Shown here in pieces: positions 42,305 to 51,908 of a stretch of DNA of 51,908 nt. Below the pieces are notes generated by a model that searched no databases, was not told the origin of the DNA, and saw only the letters and a program-made list of their open reading frames with translations. The stretch comes from Hyphococcus sp. (GTDB lineage Bacteria; Pseudomonadota; Alphaproteobacteria; Caulobacterales; Parvularculaceae). The stretch is taken from assembly GCA_021776345.1 (NCBI GenBank), contig JAJFGC010000286.1, forward strand, positions 1-51,908, in the 5' to 3' direction. Both the position numbers and the translations under genes were made by a program. Numbering within the stretch: the first letter of the stretch is position 1; each line of letters begins with the position of its first letter.

Positions 42305-43765
42305 TCAGAGTAAAATCGCTGCGGCCAGCCCCAGAAATACAAAAAAGCCAACAATGTCTGTCACTGTCGTCACGAAGACCGCAGATGAAACTGCGGGGTC
42401 GGCGCCGGCGCGCTGTAACCCAATCGGGACAAGAATACCAGCAATCCCAGCGCAGAAGAGATTGATGACCATCGCAATGCCGACAACGAGGCCTAGTTGC
42501 ATTGCCTCGGTCTGGTCGCCCCAGCCAGCGGCGTAGTACCAGACACCCGCAAGCGCGCCCATGATAACCGCGAAGATCACGCCATTGGTGAAACCGACCA
42601 GCGCTTCACGATAGATAATCCGCGCGGCGTTCGAGGCGGTGAGGTCTTTGGTCGCGAGTGAGCGCACCGCGACGGTCAGCGTTTGCGTCCCGGCATTGCC
42701 GCCCATGGACGCCACAATCGGCATCAACACCGCAAGCGCCACAATTTGTCCGATCGCCCCGTCAAAAAGCGCAATCACCAATGACGCCATGATCGCGGTC
42801 AGGAGGTTCACGGCAAGCCAGGAAAAGCGCGAACGCACCGTCTGCACGACCGTGTCAGACAGACCAGTGTCTGCCTCAACGCCGCCCAGCGCCAGCATGT
42901 CTTCCTGGGACTCCTCGCGCACCATCTCGACAACATCGTCAACCGTGATCATGCCGACCAGCCGTTCGGAGGCATCAACAACCGGCGCCGAAATCAGATT
43001 ATATTGTTCAAAGAGATAGGCGACTTCTTCCTGGTCCATCGTCACCGGGATATGCCGCATCATCTGACCCGACATGATATCTTCGATTTTTGTCTCTCGC
43101 GAGCATTTCAACAGAGTTGAAAGCGGCACTTCGCCGATCGGTTTGAACGCTGGATCAACCACGAAGACTTCAAAAAACCGGTCCGGCAAATCCTCCGCGC
43201 TGCGCAGTCGGTCGATGATCTGACCGACCGTCCAATAGCCCGGCGCGGCAAAGAATTCGCGCTGCATCAGGCGGCCGGCAGAATCCTCCTCATAATCAAG
43301 GGCGGCGCGGAGCGCGAGGCGATCTTCAAGCGGTACTTCCGCCAGAATCTCGGCGCGTCTCGCCTCATCGAGATCTTCAAGAACAGAGGCTGCGTCGTCG
43401 GTGTCGAGTTCGGCGACCGCCTCGGCGACCTTTTCCGGCCCCATCGCGGCGACGACGCTTTCGCGCAGATCGTCATCCAGCTCGGCAAGCACATCCGGCG
43501 CGATATCCCCACTCAGCAGCTCAATCAAGACATCGCGTTCTTCAAGACGCAACAACCCAATCAAGTCGGCAACATCGGCTGGGTGGAGGTCCTTGGTTAG
43601 GAATTCAAAACCAAGCGCGTCTCGCTTATCAATGATGTCGGAAATCGACTTGACGAATTCCGGCGTGAGCGTCTGGTCATCGGCGAACTGCGTATCATCG
43701 CTTTCCTCATGCAGCTCGTCCGCATCAGGATGTTCGGGGGTGTTCGGGGGTGACGTTTCGCTCAT
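42305..43765 (-). CDS. mgtE: Magnesium transporter MgtE
   Basis: 486 residues. An acidic N-terminal tail precedes the MgtE N superhelical domain (about 25-160; KDLHPADVADLIGLLRLEERDVLIELL). Then come two CBS domains (about 165-290; ISAPVVDASERLVGMITVDDVVEMV) and five transmembrane helices (about 315-486). The pore signature PIVASMGGNAGTQTLTVAVRSLA is intact. MgtE is a homodimeric Mg2+ channel closed by Mg2+ on its cytosolic domains. The gene is 93 bases downstream of the DUF1467 gene on the same strand and may receive read-through from the nuo operon. Confidence 0.96.
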   Translation of the reverse strand: MSETSPPNTPEHPDADELHEESDDTQFADDQTLTPEFVKSISDIIDKRDALGFEFLTKDLHPADVADLIGLLRLEERDVLIELLSGDIAPDVLAELDDDLRESVVAAMGPEKVAEAVAELDTDDAASVLEDLDEARRAEILAEVPLEDRLALRAALDYEEDSAGRLMQREFFAAPGYWTVGQIIDRLRSAEDLPDRFFEVFVVDPAFKPIGEVPLSTLLKCSRETKIEDIMSGQMMRHIPVTMDQEEVAYLFEQYNLISAPVVDASERLVGMITVDDVVEMVREESQEDMLALGGVEADTGLSDTVVQTVRSRFSWLAVNLLTAIMASLVIALFDGAIGQIVALAVLMPIVASMGGNAGTQTLTVAVRSLATKDLTASNAARIIYREALVGFTNGVIFAVIMGALAGVWYYAAGWGDQTEAMQLGLVVGIAMVINLFCAGIAGILVPIGLQRAGADPAVSSAVFVTTVTDIVGFFVFLGLAAAILL

Positions 43766-43857
43766 AAAACACGCCCTCGCCTCAAATGCTGCATAAAGTT
43801 CTGGATGGATTAGTTGCTAGGCGAGCCCGGTGATCAATGCAAGCAGAAGGAGCGAAT

Positions 43858-44106
43858 TTAATCTCGGAAATTGAACACGCCGCTGGTGATAATCGCGACG
43901 GTGATCGCCCAAAGAACAAAGGTGATCTTAGTTGCAAGCCATGCCTTGGCTTTTAGATCAGGGGTCACCGGCGCGCCAGGATCGGCGCCTTTGACGCCAT
44001 CGTCTTCGTCGGCTTCCCATCGCCCTTCAACGCCCTTCGGCAGGACTGCCAGAAAAACAACCCACCACCAGATCAGGAAGATGACGATGGCGCCGGCGAC
44101 ATTCAT
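43858..44106 (-). CDS. DUF1467 family small membrane protein
   Basis: 82 residues, two transmembrane helices (IVIFLIWWWVVFLAVLPKGV and ATKITFVLWAITVAIITSGVF) with an acidic loop between. This is DUF1467, regularly found next to the RNase J gene in alphaproteobacteria. No known role. The start overlaps the RNase J stop by four bases (ATGA). Confidence 0.92.
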   Translation of the reverse strand: MNVAGAIVIFLIWWWVVFLAVLPKGVEGRWEADEDDGVKGADPGAPVTPDLKAKAWLATKITFVLWAITVAIITSGVFNFRD

Positions 44107-45749
44107 TTCGCCACCCGATGAACATGGGTTTGTATGACCGGGCGCTTGCCCCAGTTACGGTCAAAGTACACCCGCGCAGCGCGCTTAACCGCCAGTTCCA
44201 CTGCCTCATCGTCCTCGCGTTTACCTGGCGCGAGATCGAGGATCGCATCTTCGAGTTCTTCGCGGAGATCGCCGTCATCTTTGAGCGCCACGCCAATGGC
44301 GGTGACCACCGTGTCGCTGGCGATGTCAAGGCGCTTATCGAGCGTCACGGAAACCACAAGCACACCCGCGTAGGAAAGCTTTTTGCGCTCGCGCATCGGG
44401 GCAGCGCCTTCCGCCATCAAGATGTCGCCATCAAGATAGATGCGGCCAGCCGGCACTTCCTCGATCACTTCCGGGCCTTCCGGCGCCAGGCGAATGAGAT
44501 CGCCGTTGCGCGGCGCCAGCGTTTCCTCGGCGCCAAGCTCGTAAGCAAATTCCGCATGCTCTTCGAGATGACGGGCTTCGCCATGGACCGGGATCGAAAT
44601 CTTGGGCCGCGCCCATTCATACATCACCCTCAGCTCTTCGCGGCAGGGATGCCCCGAAACATGAATGAACTCATCTTTTTCCGTGATGATGTGAACGCCC
44701 AGATCCACAAGATCATTTTGCAGCGTGTAAATCTCGCGCTCATTGCCGGGAATAATTTTCGAGGAGAAAATCACCGTGTCGCCGTCACCGAGAACAAGAT
44801 CGCGATGATCGCCGCGGGCAATACGCGCCAACGCGGCGCGCGGCTCACCCTGACTGCCGGTGCATAGATAAAGTACATGCTGTCGCGGTAAATGGCCTGC
44901 CTCTTTCGGCTCAACAAACGACATATGGTCGGGAAGCAGCCCGGTTTCACGCGCGGCCTCAACGATGCGCAGCATCGACCGGCCAAGAAGAAAGACGCTT
45001 CTATCCGCCGCCACCGCCGCCTCGCAAATGGAAACCACACGTGACAGGTTGGACGCGAACGTCGTGACCGCAACGCGGCCTTCTTGTTTCCCAATCAATT
45101 TTGTTAGGGATTTGCGGACGGCGCCTTCCGACCCGGACTCACCGGAAGATAAGACATTGGTCGAATCACACACCATGGCGAGGAGACCGTCATCGCCAAG
45201 CTTTTTGATCGTGCCAGAATCTGTCACCGGTCCCACCGTTGGTGATGCGTCTAGCTTCCAGTCTCCAGTGTGAAGCACGGTCCCAAACTCAGTGCGCAAG
45301 ACAACGCCGCTCGGCTCAGGGATCGAATGCGTGAGCGTTACATACTCGATGTCAAACGGCCCCAGCGAGAAGCGCGCATTCATCTCGATGACATTAAGCT
45401 CGACCTTGGCGCCAGCTTCTTCAAGCTTGCGCCGAACCAAGGCCGCCGTAAACGGCGTTGCGAAAACCGGACAGCCAAGTTTTGGCGCGAGCAGCGCCAC
45501 GGCGCCAATATGATCCTCATGCCCATGGGTCAGGAGAAGGCCGTTGAGCGCTTCTTTTTCCTCGAGAATATATGACGGGTCCGGACAAATCACATCAACG
45601 CCGGGTGTTGAAAGATTGCCGAACATCACACCGCAATCGATCATGATCCACTGCCGATTTGCGGGCGAGCCGACCCCGTAAAGGTTCATGTTCATGCCGA
45701 TTTCCCCGGACCCGCCGAGGGGCAAAAAAACTAGTTCTTTGCGCGGCAT
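44103..45749 (-). CDS. rnj: Ribonuclease J
   Basis: A 548-residue metallo-beta-lactamase/beta-CASP nuclease. The zinc motif THGHEDHIGAV is at residues 74-84. Later ligands are in LHTGDWKLD and IPVHGEARHLEEHAEFA, and the beta-CASP core is VCDSTNVLSSGESGSEG and YLCTGSQGEPRAALARI. RNase J has 5'-3' exonuclease and endonuclease activity in mRNA decay and 16S rRNA maturation. The start shares a base with the coaX stop (TAATG). Confidence 0.96.
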   Translation of the reverse strand: MPRKELVFLPLGGSGEIGMNMNLYGVGSPANRQWIMIDCGVMFGNLSTPGVDVICPDPSYILEEKEALNGLLLTHGHEDHIGAVALLAPKLGCPVFATPFTAALVRRKLEEAGAKVELNVIEMNARFSLGPFDIEYVTLTHSIPEPSGVVLRTEFGTVLHTGDWKLDASPTVGPVTDSGTIKKLGDDGLLAMVCDSTNVLSSGESGSEGAVRKSLTKLIGKQEGRVAVTTFASNLSRVVSICEAAVAADRSVFLLGRSMLRIVEAARETGLLPDHMSFVEPKEAGHLPRQHVLYLCTGSQGEPRAALARIARGDHRDLVLGDGDTVIFSSKIIPGNEREIYTLQNDLVDLGVHIITEKDEFIHVSGHPCREELRVMYEWARPKISIPVHGEARHLEEHAEFAYELGAEETLAPRNGDLIRLAPEGPEVIEEVPAGRIYLDGDILMAEGAAPMRERKKLSYAGVLVVSVTLDKRLDIASDTVVTAIGVALKDDGDLREELEDAILDLAPGKREDDEAVELAVKRAARVYFDRNWGKRPVIQTHVHRVAK

Positions 45750-46531
45750 TACGTATTGGCCCCGCTCGCCTTCACGCGGCGGTAAATCTCCGCAAGGCCG
45801 CGAATGGTGAGATCGGGATCGAAGATGTCGATCGCTTCTGTTGCACCTTCAAAGAGTGACGCAACACCACCCGTCGCGACCACCTTAATCGGCGTCGGGT
45901 ACTCGGATTTGATGCGATCAATCAGCCCTTCAATCAGACTGACATAGCCCCAGAAGACCCCGGTCTGCATCGCGCCAACCGTATCGGTGCCAATGACTTT
46001 TGGCGGTCTCTGGATCGCAACGCGGGGCAATCGCGCCGCTGCATCATGCAACGCCTGCATCGACAAGTTGATGCCCGGCGCAATGACGCCGCCTTCAAAC
46101 CCGCCATCCTCGCCGACAATATCAAAATTTGTCGCCGTACCAGAATCAACGACGATCAACGGCCCGCCATGGGCGGTAAAAGCCCCTACCGCATTAACGA
46201 GTCGGTCGGCGCCCGCTTCCGATGGTTTCGGAATGCGCACTTCAACACCCGGTATATTGTTTGGCCCGACGACAAAGGGCTCCCGGTTAAAATACCGGCG
46301 GGAGAGATTGCGAAAATGGAAAAGCGATTGCGGCACAACATTGGAGATAACGCAGTCGGTCACATCCTCCAGTTTGTAATTCGCCATCGCCATCAACTGC
46401 GACAGCCACACAGCATATTCGTCGGCTGTCCGATTCGACGAGGTGGAAGTGCGCCAAACGGCGGCTGGTTTATCGCCCTCATAAAGGGCGATCACCGAAT
46501 TCGTATTGCCAACATCGATCGCTAGAAGCAT
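45749..46531 (-). CDS. coaX: Type III pantothenate kinase
   Basis: 260 residues from [19 protein letters not shown]; the track start at 46738 reads back through birA. It phosphorylates pantothenate in the first step of coenzyme A synthesis. The phosphate-1 motif [37 protein letters not shown] and [14 protein letters not shown] are all present. It sits between birA (19-base gap) and RNase J (TAATG overlap), the usual alphaproteobacterial order. Confidence 0.96.
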   Translation of the reverse strand: MLLAIDVGNTNSVIALYEGDKPAAVWRTSTSSNRTADEYAVWLSQLMAMANYKLEDVTDCVISNVVPQSLFHFRNLSRRYFNREPFVVGPNNIPGVEVRIPKPSEAGADRLVNAVGAFTAHGGPLIVVDSGTATNFDIVGEDGGFEGGVIAPGINLSMQALHDAAARLPRVAIQRPPKVIGTDTVGAMQTGVFWGYVSLIEGLIDRIKSEYPTPIKVVATGGVASLFEGATEAIDIFDPDLTIRGLAEIYRRVKASGANT

Positions 46532-46550
46532 TTTCTTTTCCGAATAAAAG

Positions 46551-47288
46551 TCAGACCATGCCAAAATAGACATCGCCGGCGCTGATGATCCGCTTTTCTT
46601 CGCCGGATCGCAAGATAAGCGCGCCGTTTTCGTCGAGCCCGTCAAAGACGCCTGCATGCTCGCCATCGGGCAGCCGAACCGTAATCTTATCGCCAATGCC
46701 CCGCGCCCGCGATAACCATAATTCCCGGATATTGGCAAAACCGTTCGTCCGCCAATCTTTCAAATAGACCCAGAAATGATGATCGATCCGAGCACCCAAA
46801 TCCGTCGGCGACGGCGTTGTCGCCGAATGATTGACGAGCCGCGTCGCCTCATATGGAACATCAGTTGGCGCAGAGACAACATTAACGCCAATACCAATCG
46901 CCAGTACCGGTGAGCGTTGTGGTCCGAGATGCTCAAGCAGAATGCCTGCCGCCTTGGCGCCATCGATCAACACATCGTTGGGCCATTTAAAGGAGATTTT
47001 TTCCGGCTTTATTAATTCATCCAGCGCCGAGGCAACGGCGAGCGCGACAACAAAGGAAATTTGCCCGAGATCGCGCGTCGTCTCCGGATTAAGCAGGAGC
47101 GATCCGGAAAAGTCGCCGGTCGCCTGCGTCCACGCGCGCGCGCGTCGCCCGTAACCGGCGGTTTGATTTTCGGCGATAAACCAGCGCGGTCCTTTTTCGC
47201 CGGCGGCGGCGCGGCGTTTTGCTTCGAGGCTTGTCGAATCAAGCGTTTCGAAAAAATCGACAGCGACGCCGGAGGAGAATTTTTTCAC
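46551..47288 (-). CDS. birA: Biotin-[acetyl-CoA carboxylase] ligase
   Basis: 245 residues, GTG start three bases after nuoN. It is a catalytic-domain-only BirA, with no N-terminal DNA-binding helix-turn-helix. It attaches biotin to the carboxyl carrier protein by way of biotinyl-AMP. Motifs: [31 protein letters not shown] (biotin/ATP loop), [19 protein letters not shown] and IGIGVNV. The family loop usually reads GRGR; here it is GYGRRAR, a common variant. Co-transcribed with the nuo genes. Confidence 0.95.
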   Translation of the reverse strand: MKKFSSGVAVDFFETLDSTSLEAKRRAAAGEKGPRWFIAENQTAGYGRRARAWTQATGDFSGSLLLNPETTRDLGQISFVVALAVASALDELIKPEKISFKWPNDVLIDGAKAAGILLEHLGPQRSPVLAIGIGVNVVSAPTDVPYEATRLVNHSATTPSPTDLGARIDHHFWVYLKDWRTNGFANIRELWLSRARGIGDKITVRLPDGEHAGVFDGLDENGALILRSGEEKRIISAGDVYFGMV

Positions 47289-47291
47289 GCG

Positions 47292-48734
47292 CTAAAAGAG
47301 CGCTGCGGCTGCGCGTCTGGCGACCTGCGCTAAAGGTCCGATAAAGACGGTCAACAGCGGGAACATTAAGAGCGCCGCCCCCCAAGCCGCAAACCGTAAC
47401 ACCGGCCCGCTATCGCGCTCAAAGGCTTCCGCCGCCTCGTCAAACCACATGAACCAGACAATGCGGAGATAATAGAACGCAGAGACCGCACTCGCCAAAA
47501 CACCGGCAATCGCAAGCCAGACAAGATCAGCGTCAACGGCGGCAAAGAACACGAACCATTTGCCGAAAAAGCCCGCCATGGGCGGCACGCCCGCCAGCGA
47601 GAACAGGAGGATCGTAAAGATGATCGCGAGCGGCATATTAGTCTTGGTGAGGCCGGAAAGGTCGGCAATATTTTCCGTCATGCCGCCGCGGCGACGCATC
47701 ATCAAAATGCAGGCAAAGGCGCCGATCGTCATCGCCACATAAATTGCCATATAAATCAGAACGGAAGAAATCCCTTGCGCTGTTCCCGCCGCAAGGCCCA
47801 TCAGCGCATAGCCCATATGGCCAATCGACGAATAGGCCATCAGGCGTTTGATATTTGTCTGTGCGATCGCAGAGAAAGCGCCGACCGCCATCGAGGCAAC
47901 AGCGATGAGCGCGATCACCGGCTGCCAGTCTTCCAGAACGCTCGGGAAAGACGAGACCAGCGTGCGCGCAAACAGCGCCATGCCGGCGAGTTTCGGCGCG
48001 GCTGCAAAAAACGCTGTTACCGGTGTTGGCGCGCCTTCATAGACATCCGGTGTCCACATATGGAACGGAGCGGCGGAGACCTTGAAGGCGAGACCTGAAA
48101 TCAGGAACACAAGGCCGATGATGAGACCGGTGTTTGATTCTGCTTCGGAGGCCACTCGCGCAATTTCTTCAAACGACGTTGATCCACTAAAGCCGTAGAT
48201 CAGCGAAGCGCCGTAAAGCAAAAGACAAGACGACAAGGCGCCGAGGACAAAATATTTAAGGCCCGCTTCCGTCGAGCGATTACTGTCACGGTTAAACGCG
48301 GCGAGAATATAAAGCGCGAGGCTCTGGGTTTCGACACCCATATAGAGCGAAATCAAGTCTGTTGCCGACACCATCAGCGACATGCCGAAGACCGCGAGCA
48401 CGATCAGCACCGGATATTCAAACCGGCCGACCTTTTCGTCGGCAAGGAAACGCTCAGACATCAAAATTGCAAGCGCCGCCGAAATATAGATGATCACTTT
48501 GCAGAAGGTCGAGAAAGCATCAATGCGGAAGGCGCCGTCAAAAATCGATTCTGTCGGCGGCGCTGGCCCAAAAATGGCGAGCGCGGCGGCAACAGACAAC
48601 AACGTGACAGACGCGTATGAAATCTCGCGAAAATATTTGTCGCCGGCAAATACGCCAGTGATCAAGAGCGCCATCGCGCCAATCACGAGAACAAGTTCAG
48701 GAAGAGCGTGAAAAAGGGTTTCAAAAATGCCCAT
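47292..48734 (-). CDS. nuoN: NADH-quinone oxidoreductase subunit N
   Basis: 480 residues with about 14 transmembrane helices, one of the three antiporter-like proton-pumping subunits of respiratory complex I. Typical segments: SLYMGVETQSLALYILAAF, FHMWTPDVYEGAPTPVTAFFA and RLMAYSSIGHMGYALMGL. The start overlaps the nuoM stop as TAATG. birA follows after three bases. Confidence 0.97.
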   Translation of the reverse strand: MGIFETLFHALPELVLVIGAMALLITGVFAGDKYFREISYASVTLLSVAAALAIFGPAPPTESIFDGAFRIDAFSTFCKVIIYISAALAILMSERFLADEKVGRFEYPVLIVLAVFGMSLMVSATDLISLYMGVETQSLALYILAAFNRDSNRSTEAGLKYFVLGALSSCLLLYGASLIYGFSGSTSFEEIARVASEAESNTGLIIGLVFLISGLAFKVSAAPFHMWTPDVYEGAPTPVTAFFAAAPKLAGMALFARTLVSSFPSVLEDWQPVIALIAVASMAVGAFSAIAQTNIKRLMAYSSIGHMGYALMGLAAGTAQGISSVLIYMAIYVAMTIGAFACILMMRRRGGMTENIADLSGLTKTNMPLAIIFTILLFSLAGVPPMAGFFGKWFVFFAAVDADLVWLAIAGVLASAVSAFYYLRIVWFMWFDEAAEAFERDSGPVLRFAAWGAALLMFPLLTVFIGPLAQVARRAAAALF

Positions 48735-50314
48735 TACTGAACGCCTCCCGCGGCAAGCGAAGCGTTAAAATTCTCAAGCAACAAATCGACCGAAGGTGAG
48801 AAGACATTAAGCGCTGGCCCCGGATTGAACCCAAGATAAAGCGCAAATGCCATCAACGCCCCGAGCATGACAAGTTCGCGGGTGTTGACATCGGGGATCG
48901 CCATCAACGCTTCTTTTGTCAGATCGCCATACATCACCTGCCGGAACAACCGTAAGGCATAAGCCGCCGACAGGATGACGCCAAAGGCCGCAAAGAAGGC
49001 AATCCAGCTATTGACTTGAAAGGCGCCGACCATCGCCAGGATCTCGCCGACAAAACCACTTGTCCCCGGCAGCCCGACATTGCCGAGCGTAAAGAAAAGA
49101 AACAGGAATGCATAAAGCGGCATCCGGTGGACAAGCCCGCCATAGGCCGCGATCTCACGCGTATGCATGCGGTCGTAAACAACGCCGACACAAAGAAAGA
49201 GCGCGCCGGAGATAAACCCGTGAGAGAGCATCTGGAAGAGACCGCCTTCGATCCCCTGCTTCGTAATCGTGAAGATGCCCATGGTGACAAAGCCCATATG
49301 AGCGACGGAGGAATAGGCGATCAGTTTTTTCATATCCTCCTGTGCGAGTGCAACCAGCGATGTGTAGATGATTGCAATGATCGACAGCGCATAGATGAGC
49401 GGCGCGAAGTCGATACTGGCAATCGGGAACATCGGCAGCGAGAAGCGCAAAAACCCGTAGCCGCCCATTTTCAGGAGGATAGCCGCCAGCACCACTGACC
49501 CGGCCGTTGGCGCCTGAACATGCGCGTCTGGCAGCCAGGTGTGCACCGGCCACATCGGCATTTTGACGGCAAAGGACGCAAAGAAGGCAAGCCACAGCCA
49601 TTTCTGCGCGCCCGCAGGAAAATCAAACTGCTGCAAGGCCACAATATCCGTTGTGCCGGCCTTCGAGTACATCCACGCCATCGCGACCAGCAACAAAAGC
49701 GAGCCGATCAAGGTGTAGAGGAAAAACTTCAGCGCCGCGTAGACCCGGCTCGGCATTGTTATGCCGGCAAACTCTTTGACGCCTTTCGATCCCCAAACGC
49801 CGATGATCAGGAACATCGGGATCAAACTGCCTTCGAAAAAGATATAAAAGAGGAACAGGTCGAGCGCACAGAAAACGCCGATCATCAATGTTTCCAAAAC
49901 CAGAAACGCAATCATGTAGTCGCCCACGCGCGATTTGATTGAGTCCCAGCTCGCCAGAATGCAGATCGGCATGATAAAAGTTGTGAGCAACACAAACAGG
50001 ATCGAAATGCCGTCAACGCCCATTTTGTAAGAGATACCGCCGCCGAGCCATTCGACTTCTTCAACCAACTGAAAATCTGCGAGGGAAGCATCGTAAAGCA
50101 CGAAGACGCCCAGAGAAATCAGGAAGGCGCCGCTCGTGAAAATGAGCGCAATAATGCGGGCATTACGATCAGTCTGTTCCAACTCAGGGCCTTCAATAAT
50201 GCCGTCGTCATTTTTTTTCGCCATCATCCGCGAAATGACGATAAAGATCGCGCCGATAAGCGGCGCGAAGGTCATCAGGCTGAGCCATGGCTGGGTGGCG
50301 GAGCTTTCAATCAC
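48734..50314 (-). CDS. nuoM: NADH-quinone oxidoreductase subunit M
   Basis: 526 residues, polytopic, the second antiporter-like subunit. Signatures: [26 protein letters not shown] with the conserved residues of the proton path, [20 protein letters not shown] and [19 protein letters not shown]. The start overlaps the nuoL stop by four bases (ATGA). Confidence 0.97.
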   Translation of the reverse strand: MIESSATQPWLSLMTFAPLIGAIFIVISRMMAKKNDDGIIEGPELEQTDRNARIIALIFTSGAFLISLGVFVLYDASLADFQLVEEVEWLGGGISYKMGVDGISILFVLLTTFIMPICILASWDSIKSRVGDYMIAFLVLETLMIGVFCALDLFLFYIFFEGSLIPMFLIIGVWGSKGVKEFAGITMPSRVYAALKFFLYTLIGSLLLLVAMAWMYSKAGTTDIVALQQFDFPAGAQKWLWLAFFASFAVKMPMWPVHTWLPDAHVQAPTAGSVVLAAILLKMGGYGFLRFSLPMFPIASIDFAPLIYALSIIAIIYTSLVALAQEDMKKLIAYSSVAHMGFVTMGIFTITKQGIEGGLFQMLSHGFISGALFLCVGVVYDRMHTREIAAYGGLVHRMPLYAFLFLFFTLGNVGLPGTSGFVGEILAMVGAFQVNSWIAFFAAFGVILSAAYALRLFRQVMYGDLTKEALMAIPDVNTRELVMLGALMAFALYLGFNPGPALNVFSPSVDLLLENFNASLAAGGVQ

Positions 50315-51908
50315 TGGCCGCCTCCTGCCCGAAGAAGGGTGTAGGTAATGAAGACGGCAATGCCGATCAGCATCGCAAAGGCGTAATGGTAGAGATAGCC
50401 GGATTGCAACTTGACGATACGCCGCGCGCCAGCGGCGACGGTTGATGCAATGCCATCAGGCCCAACTGCATCGATCGTCTTGCCGTCGCCATCAATCCAC
50501 AGCCAACGACCGATGCGCAGCGCTGGCTTGACGATCAGATAGTCGTAAATCTCGTCGAAATACCATTTGTTTTTAAGGAATGCGTAGATCATCCCGCCTT
50601 CGCGCAAAACGCCAGGGCGCAACGGATCACCACGCAAATAATGATTGGCCGCAAGGAGCGTGCCCATCAGCATGGCGATAAAGGGCGACCAAATCACCCA
50701 CGTCGGAAGGTCGCCGTGACCGCCGCCATGGTCCTCAGCTGCGCTCCGATCATCCGCCGCCGCGCCGTGAGCCGCGTCGTCGCCATGAGTCTCATCAACT
50801 GTATGCGCAGCGTCCGCGCCATGGTCGTCGCTACGCACTTCAGCCAATTCTTCCGCATTCAGGTGGTCGGCGACGGTTGAGCCTTCATGATGTTCCGCGG
50901 CTTTGAAATATAAAGACCCGTTCCAGAACTCTTCTTTCTTGTCGCCGACGAACTGGCCGTAAAACGCCATGCCGGCGACAAGGGCGCCAAGCGCCAGCGG
51001 CACCAGCGGCGCCATCATCGTATCAGGCACCGCATGAGGATGCTTTCTGACTTCTTCCGGCGCGCGGGATTTTCCCCAGAAGGTGAGGAAGATCAGACGC
51101 CAGGAATAAAACGCCGTCATCACCGCCGCGAGCAGCCCCATGACGAAAGCGAAATAACCGAACGCCCGCCCGACCTCGCCGGCGGCGAAGGCGCCTTCGA
51201 TGATCATGTCTTTGGAGACAAAGCCAGCCGTCCCGAATGGCGCGCCAAAGAGATAGAAACCCGGAATACCAACGCCGGTAATCGCGATCGTGCCGATCAC
51301 CATCAACAGGTGCGTAAACGGCATTAGTTCTCGGACGCCGCCCATCTTCTTGATGTCCTGCTCGTGATGCATCGCGATGATCACTGCACCCGACCCAAGA
51401 AAGAGGAGCGCTTTAAAGAAAGCGTGCGTGAAAAGATGAAACATCGCTGCGTCATAGGCGCCCGAACCGGCAGCGAAGAACATGTAGCCAAGCTGCGAAC
51501 AGGTCGAATACGCAACGACCTTTTTGATGTCGTCCTGAAGAAGACCAACCGTCGCCGCAAAGAACGCCGTAACCGCGCCAACCAAGGTTACCATCGCGGC
51601 GGCGCCCGGCGCATATTCGAAAATCACCGAGCAACGGCAAACAAGAAAGACGCCGGCGGTAACCATGGTCGCCGCATGAATGAGTGCGGAGACCGGTGTC
51701 GGGCCCTCCATTGCATCCGGCAACCAGGTGTGCAGGAGGAATTGCGCCGACTTGCCCATTGCCCCGATAAAAAGCAGGACGCCGATAACGGTCAGCGCAT
51801 GCCACTCATTGCCGATAAAGGTAATCGTCAGATCGCGGATTGGCCCCGCGGCTGCGGCCCCGAGTGGGTCAACCGTTGCGTTCGCCGCGACAGCGCCAAA
51901 CACTGTGT
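50311..51908 (-). CDS. nuoL: NADH-quinone oxidoreductase subunit L, 5' end cut by window edge
   Basis: At least 530 residues; the frame stays open to the right edge (the codon before the track start is ACA), so the true start lies outside. Signatures: [33 protein letters not shown] and [21 protein letters not shown] His/Asp-rich insertion (about residues 340-400, [18 protein letters not shown]) sits in an exposed loop. The C-terminal arm runs to [19 protein letters not shown]. First gene seen of the nuoL-M-N-birA-coaX-rnj-DUF1467 transcript. Confidence 0.97.
   Translation of the reverse strand, partial: TVFGAVAANATVDPLGAAAAGPIRDLTITFIGNEWHALTVIGVLLFIGAMGKSAQFLLHTWLPDAMEGPTPVSALIHAATMVTAGVFLVCRCSVIFEYAPGAAAMVTLVGAVTAFFAATVGLLQDDIKKVVAYSTCSQLGYMFFAAGSGAYDAAMFHLFTHAFFKALLFLGSGAVIIAMHHEQDIKKMGGVRELMPFTHLLMVIGTIAITGVGIPGFYLFGAPFGTAGFVSKDMIIEGAFAAGEVGRAFGYFAFVMGLLAAVMTAFYSWRLIFLTFWGKSRAPEEVRKHPHAVPDTMMAPLVPLALGALVAGMAFYGQFVGDKKEEFWNGSLYFKAAEHHEGSTVADHLNAEELAEVRSDDHGADAAHTVDETHGDDAAHGAAADDRSAAEDHGGGHGDLPTWVIWSPFIAMLMGTLLAANHYLRGDPLRPGVLREGGMIYAFLKNKWYFDEIYDYLIVKPALRIGRWLWIDGDGKTIDAVGPDGIASTVAAGARRIVKLQSGYLYHYAFAMLIGIAVFITYTLLRAGGGQ

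Noticed and set aside
44118-44867. 249-residue plus-strand ORF opposite RNase J
   Set aside because: Shadow frame; the minus strand encodes complete RNase J motifs.

Overview
The window looks like a stretch of a marine-type alphaproteobacterial chromosome, most plausibly from the Parvularculales/Hyphomonadaceae/Caulobacterales neighbourhood. The evidence is a MipZ-type division ATPase, a GTTC-N7-GTTC SOS box of the alphaproteobacterial LexA type, a TIM14/Pam18-like J-protein, DUF1467 and DUF1489 proteins, and the gene order nuoL-nuoM-nuoN-birA-coaX-RNase J-DUF1467. No rRNA, tRNA, CRISPR array, transposase or prophage block was seen. Both ends are cut inside genes: an ECF sigma factor on the left and nuoL on the right.

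Layout. Bases 1-1.75 kb hold an ECF41-type sigma factor with its CMD/AhpD-like target gene and a small membrane protein, behind a clear ECF41 promoter. From 1.8 to 6.8 kb there is a GntR regulator with a palindromic operator, a lipoprotein alpha/beta hydrolase, a DUF885 metallopeptidase-like protein and a GNAT acetyltransferase. From 6.9 to 11.9 kb lie a TPR-like protein and the circularly permuted ATP-grasp / alpha-E / transglutaminase trio. From 11.9 to 13.4 kb a TetR regulator is divergent from a CPBP membrane protease. At 13.4-16.5 kb uvrB, with an SOS box, overlaps an AbiV-family abortive infection gene. From 17.1 to 20 kb is a repeat-rich accessory strip: hairpin repeats surround a DUF559 endonuclease-like gene, with small ORFs between them. 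From 20 to 24.2 kb are a frameshifted cyclase-family gene, small secreted and membrane proteins, cspA with a cold-shock-associated small basic protein, and DUF4105 and SnoaL-like proteins. From 24.2 to 27 kb is a GtrB-like glycosyltransferase with a GtrA/GT-C-like fusion. From 27.3 to 35.7 kb are metabolic and small membrane genes: acyl-CoA synthetase, nitronate monooxygenase, creA, pyruvate kinase, a stress-type YqaE/Pmp3 protein and a dienelactone hydrolase. From 35.7 to 41.2 kb are cell-envelope and division genes: TIM14-like J-protein, MipZ, a PapD-like chaperone, a SPOR lipoprotein, DUF1489 and a membrane-anchored lysozyme-like protein. From 41.2 to 42.3 kb is a frameshifted PEP-CTERM gene behind a sigma-54-like promoter. 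From 42.3 kb to the end are mgtE and the complex I / birA / coaX / RNase J operon.

How the genes may work together. The right arm is core metabolism: respiratory complex I, coenzyme A synthesis, biotin loading, RNA decay and Mg2+ transport. The left and middle parts hold compact regulatory modules whose control sites can be read from the sequence: ECF41, GntR, TetR, LexA, an EcfG-like site and a sigma-54-like site. The most notable inferred system is the uvrB-abiV pair. A TAATG overlap places a putative phage-defence gene behind an SOS-controlled repair gene. Second is the set of hairpin repeats whose stems change in a compensated way while keeping their pairing, placed on both sides of a DUF559 endonuclease-like gene.
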